Positions 10,720 to 21,303 of a DNA stretch of 64,000 nucleotides are shown one piece after another. The notes beneath the pieces are model-generated. The model searched no databases. It saw only the letters and a program-made list of their open reading frames with translations, and was not told where the DNA came from. Source of the stretch: Incurvaria masculella. Taxonomy: Eukaryota; Arthropoda; Insecta; Lepidoptera; Incurvariidae. The stretch lies in the NCBI GenBank assembly GCA_946894095.1, contig OX335642.1, positions 23,323,021-23,387,020 of the forward strand. Reading direction: 5' to 3'. The translations under genes and the position numbers were made by a program. Each line of letters opens with the position of its first letter. Position 1 is the stretch's first letter.

Positions 10720-11560
10720 CATTTTAAAAAAACTTAAAACTTAAATAACTAAAAAACTATTGATTTTAGACACCCATTTCACGGGGCCAAATTTGTTGCA
10801 AATTAGCTCTAGAATGACCCCTTAGAAGGAATGTATCGAATTACCAAACACCCTGCATAGCATGTCAGTGTGCGACCGCGCATTGAAAATACCACAAAGG
10901 GTGAAATACATTCAGCTTTACGAACGTAAGCTAAAATATTGATTAATTTATTTATTATGTATTTAATAATTAATTATTTAACGCACATTCATCATGGTTG
11001 AATACAGTGAATTTCAGTTGCTTAGCCTGATAATTTTTGATAATTTTGAGGCTTTTGTTACAGCTTAACTCAGATAAATAGGGACTCAAAAGAAGTTAAC
11101 TTGATTTCGGTTGGGCAATTAACTGGCTGGAATAAATTATTTCGAAAACATGACTGCGTAATTCAGGTCAAAAAAATATGATTACATAAAGGTTTCAGAT
11201 AAAACTGAATTATATTTTGAGGTTTCAAGGATAACATTCGGTATCGCCGGAAATCTACATGGATAAATATTGTTTTCACGAGAACCAACTTTTCATAACA
11301 ACATTCTGTAACAAACGGGATTAATGTACAAAGTCATTTTATTATTTTATGTGACAACTATAATGAGACCGTCTCATTACAGTGATAGTTTATAGACCAA
11401 CATGAAAATAAAACCTGTACAACCATCTCCACAATTTAATATATAAAAATTGTATTGTACACATTTGAAATGTATAGGTTTGCGTAATTAAAGTTAGATA
11501 CAAACATAACATAACACAAACATCCTGTCATTAACATACCCAATCTCTTCACGGACTGAT
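10720..11560. other. Intergenic, nothing recognised
   Basis: AT-rich. It contains ctttatt-type sequence at 11338-11343 that could be a distal minus-strand polyadenylation signal (aataaa) for gene C. No other feature was supported. Confidence 0.45.
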
Positions 11561-11567
11561 TCCCAAA

Positions 11568-11900
11568 TCAAGCGGTAAATACTTCAACTAAGAACTTAAA
11601 TCCAGTTGCCCAAGCAGAAGACAGTACAATGGTTACACTGTCATGGCCTATGCCCCCAGATACAATCTCAGGTATCTTCGCGTTTCCCAACACATCTTTC
11701 ACTTGTATTGCCCTTATGCGTTGGATAGGGGATAGGGTATTAACGACAACTTTTTCAGTCTGGGAGCCGAAGAATGCCGCAACAGCTTTCTTTTTGAAGA
11801 TCTTGCTGTAAATTTTGGGAGCGATTTGAGTGTCTCCAATGAACAAATCGTCGGTCAACACTGAAGTAACGCAGAGGAACAGAAATATTTTGGTTTTCAT
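11568..11900 (-). CDS. MBF2-family secreted protein C
   Basis: 110 residues from the ATG at 11900; the same frame opens 27 bp earlier, but MKTKIFLFLCVTSVLT is a clean signal peptide. Mature chain: DDLFIGDTQIAPKIYSK, then KVVVNTLSPIQRIRAIQV, a glycine turn SGGIGHDSVTIVLSS, and a closing TGFKFLVEVF strand. It is the most diverged member of the cluster: the LGY motif is FIGD, and the basic KIFKKKAVAAFF segment is unusual. It ends directly after the last strand with no extension. Upstream, tatttaag near 11953 may act as a TATA box. It is probably secreted; the partner and role are unknown. Confidence 0.8.
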   Translation of the reverse strand: MKTKIFLFLCVTSVLTDDLFIGDTQIAPKIYSKIFKKKAVAAFFGSQTEKVVVNTLSPIQRIRAIQVKDVLGNAKIPEIVSGGIGHDSVTIVLSSAWATGFKFLVEVFTA

Positions 11901-12249
11901 TTTCCTGACTTTCGCTTTGTGTCTCAATGGAATGGAAATGAGTGACTCTCTCTTAAATAAAATAATTGCAAAGTCTAAATCGATTACTACTGCATACTAA
12001 TGAGTAATGCATAAATAATCATCATTCAGGCATTTAATGTAAGAATACATTAATTTTGAGGGCTTTCAACTATTAATTATTATGTGCCTCTAGTTACAAT
12101 CGCCTCAAAAATCCTGCTTCCATGATAACATCCTAAGTTTTCGTTGCAGCCTCAAAATATTCTTCATCTACCATCCCAACTAAAATCTATGGTTTAAATT
12201 CTTCATATTTTCTAGTAGAAAGTTATGAGAGTTCAAATCATACCATACA

Positions 12250-12570
12250 ATAATTAATTCGAGGTTTGTTGTTAGCCTCGAAGGTTTTAAACTCGACCAG
12301 AACTTCGTCGAGTTTGACAGGAGCAAGATGGAGCTGTTTGTATTAAATGCTAAGCAGACACCATTCAACTCAGCCCCGACCTTTTATGGTACAATTCTGC
12401 GTATTGATGACCACATAGGTATTCTTGACGTTTGACATGAACTTCGGGTGCAATCTCGAAGACAAAGCCTAACTCGCCAAAAAGCTGAAAGTCTTCCACG
12501 TAGTGCATGAGTTTTTCACGACGGACCAAAAACTACCACTCTGCAAGGCTCGGAAAGTGTCTTTCGTGAA
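12250..12570 (+). mobile_element. Decayed reverse-transcriptase (LINE) fragment
   Basis: The plus strand from about 12271 reads a frame with FKLDQNFVEFDRS, MELFVLNAKQTPFNSAP and IDDHIGILDV, then a stop. After a frame change it reads MNFGCNLEDKA, a stop, LAKKLKVFH, EFFTTDQKLPLCKAR. The order (short HIGILDV block, xLEDKAKLAxKKLxVL, FFTxxQRLLLYKA) is that of the thumb/C-terminal part of RTE/jockey-like reverse transcriptases. The identification is from memory of that motif order. It has several stops, is truncated, and runs into the 3' end of gene D. Confidence 0.55.
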
Positions 12571-12988
12571 TAGTACTTCGTTGAGTATCGTATGGGTAAG
12601 AACCCATCTTTGCTGGATACGTGTTGGGTAGACGGTATTCTCCGGGGTACGAGTCAGGTGCTGCGTACACCCTCACGTCGAAGGTCATGCCTCTGAAGAC
12701 GGTAGGTCCACTGAGATCGATTTTGACGTATCTGTCGCCGACGCCACCGCTGGTGATGGTGGCGATGCCGTCTTTAAGCTCCCTCATGTCGATAACTTCG
12801 ATCCTGCTGATGTGTTCGTTGGGGCCAGCATTGACGAGGACGGTTTCGCTGCGCGTGTAGATGCTCGGATTGTAGTCGTATTTCTGGTTATGTATGAGTA
12901 TGTCCCGAGAATTAGGGAAACCACTACGAATGTCGTTGCAGTTGACCACCGCGAGGGCAGATAAAAGGGCAATGATAAAGTAAGCCAT
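12533..12988 (-). CDS. MBF2-family secreted protein D
   Basis: 151 residues from the ATG at 12988. The frame extends further upstream, but the paralogue at 21747 shows where translation starts. The signal peptide MAYFIIALLSALAVVNC is identical to that of F. Then NDIRSGFPNSRDILIHNQKY, a YTRSETVLVNAGPNEH strand, RIEVIDMRELKDG, the TSGGVGDRYV turn, and VFRGMTFDVRVYA. A 40-residue tail rich in P, Y and R follows. The tail aligns with F only as far as DTQ; the last 15 or so residues and the stop lie antisense to a LINE fragment. A TATA-like ctttaaaag sits 74 bp upstream. Probably secreted; a recent duplicate of F. Confidence 0.87.
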   Translation of the reverse strand: MAYFIIALLSALAVVNCNDIRSGFPNSRDILIHNQKYDYNPSIYTRSETVLVNAGPNEHISRIEVIDMRELKDGIATITSGGVGDRYVKIDLSGPTVFRGMTFDVRVYAAPDSYPGEYRLPNTYPAKMGSYPYDTQRSTIHERHFPSLAEW

Positions 12989-13061
12989 GACGCGACACGT
13001 CCAGAAGTATATTTCTTGTGAGATGCTACCAGCAAATGGTTTGTTTTTGCATGGATCGATG

Positions 13062-13070
13062 CTTTTAAAG
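13062..13070 (-). promoter_or_regulatory. TATA-like box of gene D, in conserved promoter
   Basis: The minus strand reads aagccggacctttaaaagc. The matching place upstream of paralogue F reads aagccggacctataaaagc at almost the same distance from the ATG, so this is the core promoter. In D the box is a weaker ttaaaa form. Confidence 0.65.
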
Positions 13071-13419
13071 GTCCGGCTTGCCACTAAATGTTTTATGGCA
13101 CCTACGTTATGAGCTCATAGTGAATCATAATAGAATTAGCGACAGATCTATTTGTGGGTTCTCGTCAAATATTCTGCCATTAATACGTGAAGCGCAAACA
13201 AAGCGTATTACACGTTTCTTGGTATAAGGCGTCGATAGTGTTGAGGGCTGTTTCTTTTGTAAAGAAAATTCTTAAGCACCGTAAAAAATTACATTTTAAA
13301 AGTTGGTACTATTTTAACCGGGTCGCATTCATAAAGTCCAAAAAGCATAAGGTCCAAAACCCAGAACGTCCAAAAGTATGTATTTTTTCGAGTGTATTAT
13401 AAAATGCATATAATCTAAC

Positions 13420-13640
13420 CTAACCTAACCCAATATAATATCCCAGCTCTGGCTATGATTAAATATTGAAATTTGTGCAGTAAAAGCTTATATTTAAATC
13501 AAAGTAAATAATATTGTTGGTTATGATGTTATCATTGCAACAAAAACTAAAATTGCAGTTAATATTATTAATTAAAATCTAGGAAGCCTGCAGACCAATT
13601 ACTAAACTAGATAAAATTACAGATCATATCTGATCTACCT
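13420..13640. other. AT-rich spacer
   Basis: Nothing recognised apart from a ctaacctaacctaaccc run at about 13415-13432, a simple repeat common in insects. Confidence 0.4.
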
Positions 13641-13644
13641 AATT

Positions 13645-14000
13645 TTTTAATGTTAAGCGCGGCATATATCGTACGCTAGGACCTCACATAAGAGGTGCCG
13701 GACGAGGCCCATGGGCTGGCCTTTAAACTTTCATGGGGCTGCGATTTCGCAAGTTTTCGTGGTGCCAGCCGGGTACTTCTCCACATTATGTTTGAAGGAC
13801 CCCAGGATATACTTTGGGGTATATAATTCGACAGGGAGTCGATTACATAGTTTACCGACCCTATATATGTAAAAATAATCCAGAGTTCTTATGTTCTTAT
13901 TCTCGGAATACTACTACTACATTCAGTATGAATGTGTGCATTCCTCGCCTGTTCCGCGTCAAGCCGTGCCATAAAGGGGACTTATCTGGTGTTTTGAAGC
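13645..14000 (+). repeat. Dispersed repeat, ttaagcgcggcat family, copy 1
   Basis: Segments gttaagcgcggcatatat, atgtttgaaggaccccagg and tactttgggg recur in the same order at 57455-57700. Both copies are degraded. No coding capacity was seen; it may be a retroelement 3' region. Confidence 0.5.
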
Positions 14001-14199
14001 TGTCTGCCTCTTCTTGTGCCCAGTGAAGCCGTTTCACGAATCTATTATGATCGGATAGTACGAGCGGTTCTGCATCTGTGCGTGGTGCGTGGGTGCGTGA
14101 GAAGAATAAGCTAATGAATATCCAGAACCGCTTCCAACATCCTATCCTCATAATTCGAGAGACGGCACGGAAACAACGAGCAGGCAGATTTACCAAACC

Positions 14200-14360
14200 A
14201 CTAAAGGAATGAAATTAAACGAAGGAGAAGTAGCATGCTGTCGAAATCGAATACCATATAATTTCATTGGAATCCGGCGGGGTTTCGTATGCACACAGTC
14301 GAAACATCGCCACCGCCCGCGAATGTGCTCTAAAAATGTGTTCGTCCATATTTTACAATA
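14200..14360. repeat. Dispersed repeat, gaaacatcgccaccgc family, copy 1
   Basis: ggaatccggcgggg, cacacagtcgaaacatcgcc and gcgaatgtgctctaaaaa are shared with 17015-17100 and 61605-61690. The element type is unknown. Confidence 0.5.
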
Positions 14361-14867
14361 TTTATTACTACTGTACCTTATGACAATTTATGTATAAGAT
14401 ACTTCCATTAAATGATGTTGGCATGTGTTGTTTGAATTACGCAAACACTTTACAAATTCTCCGAATTAAAGGTGATCTAACCCTGACCCCAAATATTTCC
14501 CAAGATTGGCGTTGTTGTCTTCACGTTTCTGAGAATATCGTATTTTGTTAAAAACAACATTGATAGTAGTCGTCTCACACGAAAAACATATGAAACAAAC
14601 AAAAATGTTCAACAGAAGGTTTCGTGGGTTGGGTGAAACCACAAGCAAGTAAGAACCTACGCAGCGAACATTTCCAGTATCACAAACAATTCATAATATA
14701 CTATAGAAGTAAGGGCAGTTTGCAGTCTCATTATGATTGATTTCTTTTTTTTTTTCATTAAATCATTTGAAATATCTCGGCACTCCACGTAAAAGGAATA
14801 CAATTGAGCCCACTGCATCTGCCCGTAAACGTCGTAAGAGGCAACTTAGGGCAGTGCGCAGCATAGG

Positions 14868-14881
14868 GGGGGGGGGGGGGG
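14868..14881. repeat. Poly-G tract
   Basis: A run of 14 guanines, unusual in this AT-rich sequence and prone to length error in sequencing. Confidence 0.8.
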
Positions 14882-15224
14882 AGCGGAGGGTGCGGTCCGC
14901 ATTTCACAGGTGGCGGAAAAAAATATTTCCTTCAACATTTTTTCGTCAATGTTTTGTTGTTTCCATATATACGGGCACAACATTTTATACATGGATGAGC
15001 TGATGCAAGTTTCTCAAATAACTTTTATTTAGGAAATTAATTTTGATTCGATTTTAATTTAAATAAACATCTATTTTACCCAATTTTTTGTACCTCGCCG
15101 TAATGACCGAATACGAGTACCCATTTGATCGAGCTTTAATTTTATGCACGGCAAAAAGGCATATTTTAGATCAATTACCAAAATAACAGGGCGCAAATTT
15201 GGGATCCGCACCGGGTGCTAGTGA

Positions 15225-15330
15225 CCTATGCTACGGCACTGACTTAGGGATGCGTCATTCGTGGTTAGAATTCCACATAAAACTGTAGGTCCTCCCTAAC
15301 TTACTAGATGGTCTAAATCGCTTAGTCTTA
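15225..15330 (+). mobile_element. 5S-like SINE fragment
   Basis: Short remnant with gtggttagaattccacat, aaactgtaggtcc and ttactagatggtc, matching the middle of the family in sense orientation. Confidence 0.55.
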
Positions 15331-15339
15331 CAACATGCA

Positions 15340-16045
15340 CGGGAAGAAATGCAGTTAGCACAATTGTGCAGCTTTGAAAAACACACAGCACGGGCAGCAT
15401 TAGATCTGATCTGAGTCTTAGGTTTGGATGAAAATTTCGAGCTTGAAAACCCATTTCAAGACGATCGTAGTCTAGGCCTAGGTTTGTAAGTTTTTACATT
15501 TTTAATTATACCTTTCAGATGGGAAAATGGCTAATAACCATCGGAAAATGTTTTCTTTTCTTTTTTCATCTTTTTTTTCTGGAAAATATAGAAATACACG
15601 TTAAAATAAGAACATACGGATATAGAATAAAGTTCTCTTAAATGATAACCATTTTTTTATTCAAATCTGACAACATTTAGGGATAGGCAACCGTTAAGGC
15701 CTGAAAGACGATTTCGCTATAGTTTAATGGTAGTCGGCGTGCCTCAGCCAATAGACAAATAAATCAGTTCTTCATATTTTCAAATCTCAAAGTACATTCA
15801 CGACAGTAGTAAAAATGAGGCCTGTCAGATTAGTAATAAATGAAACTTGCCGAAAATTTAATTTATATGTACCTTGTGTTCGTGTTTTCCAACCACAGCC
15901 CCCTGTTCCTTCGGGAACCGGTTGTTTACCGAAATTGATATTTGCATTTTCGACGAGAATGCTTTCCACCAATGGTAACCAATACTAATGGTAGATGACA
16001 CTGAGTGTCAGCTGTTTAAAAAATAATGATTGACTCCTTGTTTCT
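15340..16045. other. Intergenic, nothing recognised
   Basis: No gene, RNA or delimited repeat could be supported. The frame at 15787-15972 has no protein-like motif. Confidence 0.4.
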
Positions 16046-16048
16046 ATA

Positions 16049-16310
16049 CAGGGTGTTAACGGAGGTATGGTCGAAAAGCTAACCACGTATTCCTTGACAT
16101 ATTTGGAGCAAAAAAGGTAGAAGAAATTTTGTTTTCCAACTTAAAAAAAATGTTTTATTCTCATACATTTTTGTAAGTACCTTCACACAAAATGTATGGG
16201 GAGGACGATTTTTTTTCACTGGTACAAAAAAAATGTATCCACCTTTTTTGCTCCAAATATGCCAAGGAACAAGTGTTTAACGTTTGGACCATATCTCCGT
16301 TAACACCCTG
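16049..16310. mobile_element. MITE with TIR cagggtgttaacggag and TATA target duplication
   Basis: cagggtgttaacgga at 16049 is matched by tccgttaacaccctg ending at 16310, and tata flanks both ends. The arms continue inward about 75 bp with mismatches (ggtatggtc / gaccatat; ttccttgacatatttggagc / gctccaaatatgccaagg). It is a non-autonomous foldback DNA transposon of 262 bp. Confidence 0.85.
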
Positions 16311-16769
16311 TATAACAGTCACATCACCCTAATAGTATTATATCCATATTTTTGAAAAGAACAAGTCTAAAGGTACATACCATTGATTTTATATTCTTAA
16401 GGTGGCCCATCCCGCTCATCTCCCCATACAAACGGGGAAAGAAGATCAAATGTCAGAGATCCCAAGTTTTGCTCAAAATAGCTTTATTTGATCAAACTAG
16501 ATGTCTGATGACCATTGGCATTGTAAAATTGTGTTTGGTTTCTAAGTTCTAAGGTCCGAAAGTTCGAATTTTTCGCCCGTTTTATACAATAACTTGGGAG
16601 GTGGATTACGCAATGATGAAGTAAGAACATCTTAAAAAGATTAGTCATCAGGCATAGCTTATTTAATCAAGATCTATAATCAATTTGGTTTTTGTTCGAT
16701 TTTTTACTACAGCGGTCGTGGTTTACTTTTAGCTATACTTAAGTCGTTTTGTAATAAAAATTTTCGTAA

Positions 16770-17110
16770 ATCTTATCAAATCATACACAATGCACATTGT
16801 CTTTTTGTGGACATGTTGCATCTTCCTCATCACGGAGCCTGTCTTTTTTTTTTAAACAGAGAAGGTCCCAGAGCGCAACAGCACGGTTTTGTACCGTGCC
16901 CGCGAATGAGTTCGTCCCGCCGGGTTGGGCCACCTTAACCACTGGAAAGATAGGTAGTCGAAGTGGCATGTGGTCGATATCGCGTCTCCACTATATGGTC
17001 AAAATTACCGTATGGGAATCTGGCGGCGCGTCGTATGCCACACAGTCGAAACATCGCCACCGCGCGCGAACGTGCTTTAAAATAGCGTTCATGAAGTCAG
17101 TTCCCTCCAC
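16770..17110. repeat. Dispersed repeat, gaaacatcgccaccgc family, copy 2
   Basis: This longer copy carries gggaatctggcggcgcgtc and cagtcgaaacatcgccac, then gcgaacgtgctttaaaa, preceded by gacatgttgcatcttcctc and cgttgggccacc-like sequence. The true ends are unclear. Confidence 0.45.
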
Positions 17111-17303
17111 ACAAACCCTCCAACATATCTACGACTATGTTTGCATGTGGCATGCACGTTGGGTTGGTTGTTTTTGAAAATTGAAGACACCGGGACCCAT
17201 AGTAGGCGCGCTCCATGCCATATCTCCTTCCTTTTTATCTAGTATGGTCTTAACAGATGTGCAAATCTATAGAAGAAGTTGGAAACCAAAAAAATCGTAC
17301 TGT

Positions 17304-17346
17304 GGGCGTTGCTACTTATTTGTAGTTCAAACAAGTAGCAACGCCC
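17304..17346. repeat. Perfect 14-bp hairpin arms
   Basis: gggcgttgctactt at 17304-17317 pairs exactly with aagtagcaacgccc at 17333-17346. Pairing continues into the loop with one mismatch (atttg / caaac). No surrounding element was found. Confidence 0.75.
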
Positions 17347-17454
17347 GTACCGGACGCTCGATATTTGAACATTCGGAAAAAAAAATACCCATTTTATCTT
17401 GTTGTGCACCAACTCATTACTTTTGCTCAAAACGTCATACTTTTTAAGAAAACC

Positions 17455-17690
17455 AGCCAATTGCGAGTTGGACTCGCACACGTAGGTTTCCGTACCATCG
17501 AAAAAGATTTAACACAAAAAAATCACGTTTTTTTGGATATAAATTTCTATTAATTTTAAATTTTACCTGTGTATTTTTTTTTTTGCTATAACAACTATAG
17601 CAGAAAAATTAATACACACTCTGTGAGCATTTCAGCTGCCTTCGGATGGACGGACCCTTTGGGTACGGAACCCTAAAAAAGCTAGATTTC
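17455..17690 (-). mobile_element. Dispersed (CCGT)n repeat, inverted copy
   Basis: Reads in reverse: ccaattgcgagttggactcgc at one end, and tgggtacggaaccctaaaaa at the other, with ctctgtgagcatttcagctg in the middle. The CCGT run is nearly lost. Confidence 0.65.
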
Positions 17691-17824
17691 TGGAGCGCTC
17701 ATTTTGTATGAATTTGCAACGATTTTTTTTCTTTTTCAAGAGGGACTTTTTTTTATTCAATAAATTAATTAGCTTTATTTTTTAAAGTTATATTTTAAAT
17801 ATATTTATTTATAATATATATTTT

Positions 17825-18790
17825 AAGTAAAGTTACATCAATTAATTTGAGTTTAAGCGACATCTACATTTGAAGCATTGTAATAAAATTTTGAAAATAA
17901 GAAAATTGACATGTATGTATGTATAATCGACCGTGAAGCAAGGACACAATAATTGAAGAAAGAGCCCAGTAAAAAGAACTACTTTACGAATATACTGCAA
18001 GGCTGGACCCGAACCAGCAAAACATACCATTAGCGGGTATTGCGTCTACCAATTTCGCCACCGGCTGTGTACCCATAATTTGGAATTCTCCTAAAGTCCT
18101 TCTTCCCGTAATGAATGCCTCCTACTAACGCAGTGTTTAAGATTATACCTACATACATTGATTTAACGCTTCATCTGCGTTGCGGACATTGACTGCAAAG
18201 ATTGAACAATCAAACATATTGCCGTCATCACCAAAATCGTATTTGGCATCAGACGCTAGAGCCAGTCCTAGGTTGACTTAAGTAAATATACTTTTTCGTA
18301 CTAAGCAGGTACGTCGCTTATTCCAAGGAATGTGACATGTATGTATGTATAATCGACCGTGAAGCAAGGACACATTAATTGAAGAAAGAGCCCAGTAAAA
18401 AGAACTACTTTACGAATATACTGCAAGGCTGGACCCGAATCAGCAAAACACACCATTCGCGGGGTAGACGCAATACGAATAGTAGTTCTTTTTACTGGGC
18501 TTTTTCTTCAATTAATGTGTCCTTGCTTCACGGTCGATTATACATACATACATGTCACATTCCTTGGAATAAGCGACGTACCTGCTTAGTACGAAAAAGT
18601 ATCTTTACTTTTGAAAATAATCTGAAAAAGTATTGGTCGTGACATTCGTCGGAAGCAGGATACTTTTTCAGATTATTTTCAAAATCTGATAACAATGCTT
18701 CAAATGTAGATGTTGCTAAAACTCAAATTAATGAGATAACGGTAATGTCGTATCCATTAAATAGATAAAATTATCAAGTTACATCAAGTT
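17825..18790. mobile_element. Large foldback with tRNA-Leu-like head
   Basis: A compound inverted repeat. Outer arms: ttgagtttaagcgacatc / gatgttgctaaaactcaa and atttgaagcattg / caatgcttcaaat (about 17845-17885 and 18695-18730). A nearly perfect inner pair spans about 18285-18420 and 18485-18612 (core acgtcgcttattccaagg). Two segments read on the minus strand ggtggcgaaattggtagacg and gttcgggtccagc; these look like a tRNA-Leu A box and B box. The flanking body recurs at 59550-59760, and the head alone at 50363. It is not a functional tRNA. Confidence 0.6.
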
Positions 18791-18967
18791 GAAAAATTGT
18801 ATCGGTCAAAGGATCACTTTCTGGGTCGATGCACTTTAGCGTTTTGAAATAGCCCCCCAGATCTCTAGATCTGCAGGCCTATTCCTGGAAGTCCGTAATC
18901 AGGAATATTCATGTATGTAAATAAATAAAAAACATCACAAAATTGTTAAACAAAATATTTTAATTAT

Positions 18968-18973
18968 TTTATT
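18968..18973 (-). promoter_or_regulatory. Polyadenylation signal of gene E
   Basis: aataaa on the minus strand, 60 bp downstream of the stop codon of MBF2-like gene E. Confidence 0.6.
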
Positions 18974-19032
18974 GAGACAAAATACAAAAAACAAAACTCT
19001 TTACACATTTGTTATGTATATACATAATTTGA

Positions 19033-19377
19033 TTACCATTTGCTAGAGGTCGCATACACTTTTACGTGAAAATTCATCCCCCTAAACACACTTGGACCAC
19101 TCATTGTAATGGTTACCGTTTTGGCGCCAATACCCCCTTCGGTGATTTTGGCGATTCCGTCTTTTAGCTCCCTCTCATCGGTAACTTCGATCTTGCTGAT
19201 GCGTTCCTTCCAACCTGCACTGACCACCGTGGCCTGACTTCGGATGTAAATGCTGGGTTTGAGATCGTATTGCTTCTCGAAGATGAGTCTGTCACGAGAA
19301 GCAGCAAATCCCACGTAAATATCGTTGCAGTGGACAATGGTGAGCGCAGACAAGAATACGATGATATTGTAAGACAT
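19033..19377 (-). CDS. MBF2-family secreted protein E
   Basis: 114 residues from the ATG at 19377. A second ATG sits one codon upstream and the frame opens at 19428. The start was chosen by alignment of MSYNIIVFLSALTIVHC with the MAYFIIALLSALAVVNC signal of D and F. Mature chain: NDIYVGFAASRDRLIFEKQY, a YIRSQATVVSAGWKER strand, RISKIEVTDERELKDG, EGGIGAKTVTITMSG, and a final VFRGMNFHVKVYA strand. It ends four residues later, so it lacks the 35-40 residue tail of D and F. It lies between D and F on the same strand and looks like an older copy of the same lineage. Presumably secreted. Confidence 0.86.
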   Translation of the reverse strand: MSYNIIVFLSALTIVHCNDIYVGFAASRDRLIFEKQYDLKPSIYIRSQATVVSAGWKERISKIEVTDERELKDGIAKITEGGIGAKTVTITMSGPSVFRGMNFHVKVYATSSKW

Positions 19378-19570
19378 CATTCCCGATGAAAACTTTAAGC
19401 AATTTACTAGTCTTCTGGAGGTCTGCATGTAATTTGATATATTAACAAAATGAGATGTATTTAATTTGCTATTTGTGATAGCACTGCTTTATCTGAACAT
19501 GCAGACGAACACGACTTTTAGGTCAAGGCTTGCATGATAACAGATAATAAAGTGTCATGCAAACCAATTA

Positions 19571-20788
19571 ATCTATAATATAAAAATGAATCGCAAAATG
19601 TGTTGGTAAGCGCATAACTCAACAACGCCTGGACCAATTTGGCCAAATCTTTTTTTAAAATGTTCGTTGAAGTTCAAGGATGGTTTTTACGGCGAGAAAA
19701 ATTAGAATTATTGCTGGAAAAACCCTAAAAATAGCCCTTTTCTTTTTCCCATACAAATGATTTGTAACTAAAACGTAGTCAATTTGAGCTTTTGCACGTA
19801 GTCAATTTGAGCTTAATTGCTATGGCATAAAGTTCATATTACAAGCACTCACATTTGTCTAAGTAATGTAGGTGTGTTCCTAACGTCAAAGATCATATCT
19901 ATCAAAACAATGTACGTGTGTGCATTGGAGCACAGAATACATAATTGGAGGAGTTTAATGTCGCGTTCCGAAACTCGCGTTTAAAATGTTCGTTGAAGTT
20001 CAAGGATGGTTTTTACGGCGAGAAAAATTAGAATTATTGCTGGAAAAACCCTAAAAATAGCCCTTTTCTTTTTCCCATACAAATGATTCCTAACGTCAAA
20101 GATCATATCTATCAAAACAAAGTGCGTGTGTGCGTTGGAGCACAGAATACATAGTTGGAGGAGTTTAATGTCGCGTTCCGAAACTCGCGTTTCTTTTGTA
20201 TTAGTTTCGGCACGCGAGATAAACTGCATCAGTTTCCACGTCATTACATCAGTCAAACAAAAATCGCGTTACCAACAGTGTTTTATTATTTTTAATATCC
20301 AAATTTTAAATAAATAAAACAATTCGTACGGCTTAAAATAATTTGACTTCAAGTCATATCAAATTAAAAAAAAAAAAGTTTTTAATGTCGCGTTCCGAAA
20401 CTCGCGTTTCTTTTGTATTAGTTTCGGCACGCGAGAGAAACTGCATCAGTTTCCACGTCATTACATCAGTCAAACAAAAATCGCGTTACCAACAGTGTTT
20501 TATTATTTTTAATATACAAATTTTAAATAAATAAAACAATTCGTACGGCTTAAAAGGATTTGACTTCAAGTCATATCAAATTTAAAAAAAACAAAGTTGT
20601 CTGTTACCTAATCTACTGAGTTTGCTTTTGTCAACTGATACACGAAACAAATTCGTATATCGTGTTTTGTGCAGAGTGTTTAGTTAGTTAGTGTTTGTTT
20701 AGTTCGTGATTAGTGAAAAAATACGTAGGCACAAAAACTGCCACATTACAAATCTTTTTGACAGGACGAAGTCTGTCGGGTCAGCTAG
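19571..20788 (+). mobile_element. Non-autonomous Helitron with internal duplications
   Basis: It starts TC (tctataatataaaaatgaat) after an A. It ends with a hairpin (gacaggac gaa gtctgtc, imperfect) and then gggtcagctag, followed by T, which fits Helitron rules (5' TC, 3' hairpin plus CTAG, insertion between A and T). Inside, aaaatgttcgttgaagttca occurs at about 19660 and 19985, and a roughly 190-bp block starting tgtcgcgttccgaaactcg occurs at about 20168 and 20386. A third partial copy of that phrase is near 19960. It has no Rep/helicase coding capacity. Confidence 0.8.
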
Positions 20789-21303
20789 TTTGAAATAAAA
20801 ACATCGTCTCTACCTCTACCAAATTGCTTTGTAGCGAAACATTTGATGAAATCTTTTATATTTTGTAAGTCTAAATGTCTCCTTAATCAACATATTTTCA
20901 TGTCCATATTTCCCCATTTGTGACGGAAAAAAATATCATATAACGAGCATTGGTGACCTCCATCTGTTAATAAAATTTAATTATGGTATTAGAGAAGTGC
21001 GCATTACCTTAGTGCCCGCATCGCTTTTAAGTAAAATAAATTTTGTTAAAAATATGTTTTAAAGTCATTAAAGTAAACCCTGAATTGAGGGGTCTTAGAT
21101 GTTATCTGTTTTTGCATCATTGGGAGTTTGATGCCGAGATATTTTCCTGAATAAAAAAAAATACGTAGGTACATACACTTGAAACAATAAAACAAACTTA
21201 TCGACAAACACTTTAATCCAACAAATATTGCAGGAACAAGTAACTGTGGAATACACAAACTTTACTAAAACAATAATGTTTGGTTATTAACTTCATCTTA
21301 CTC

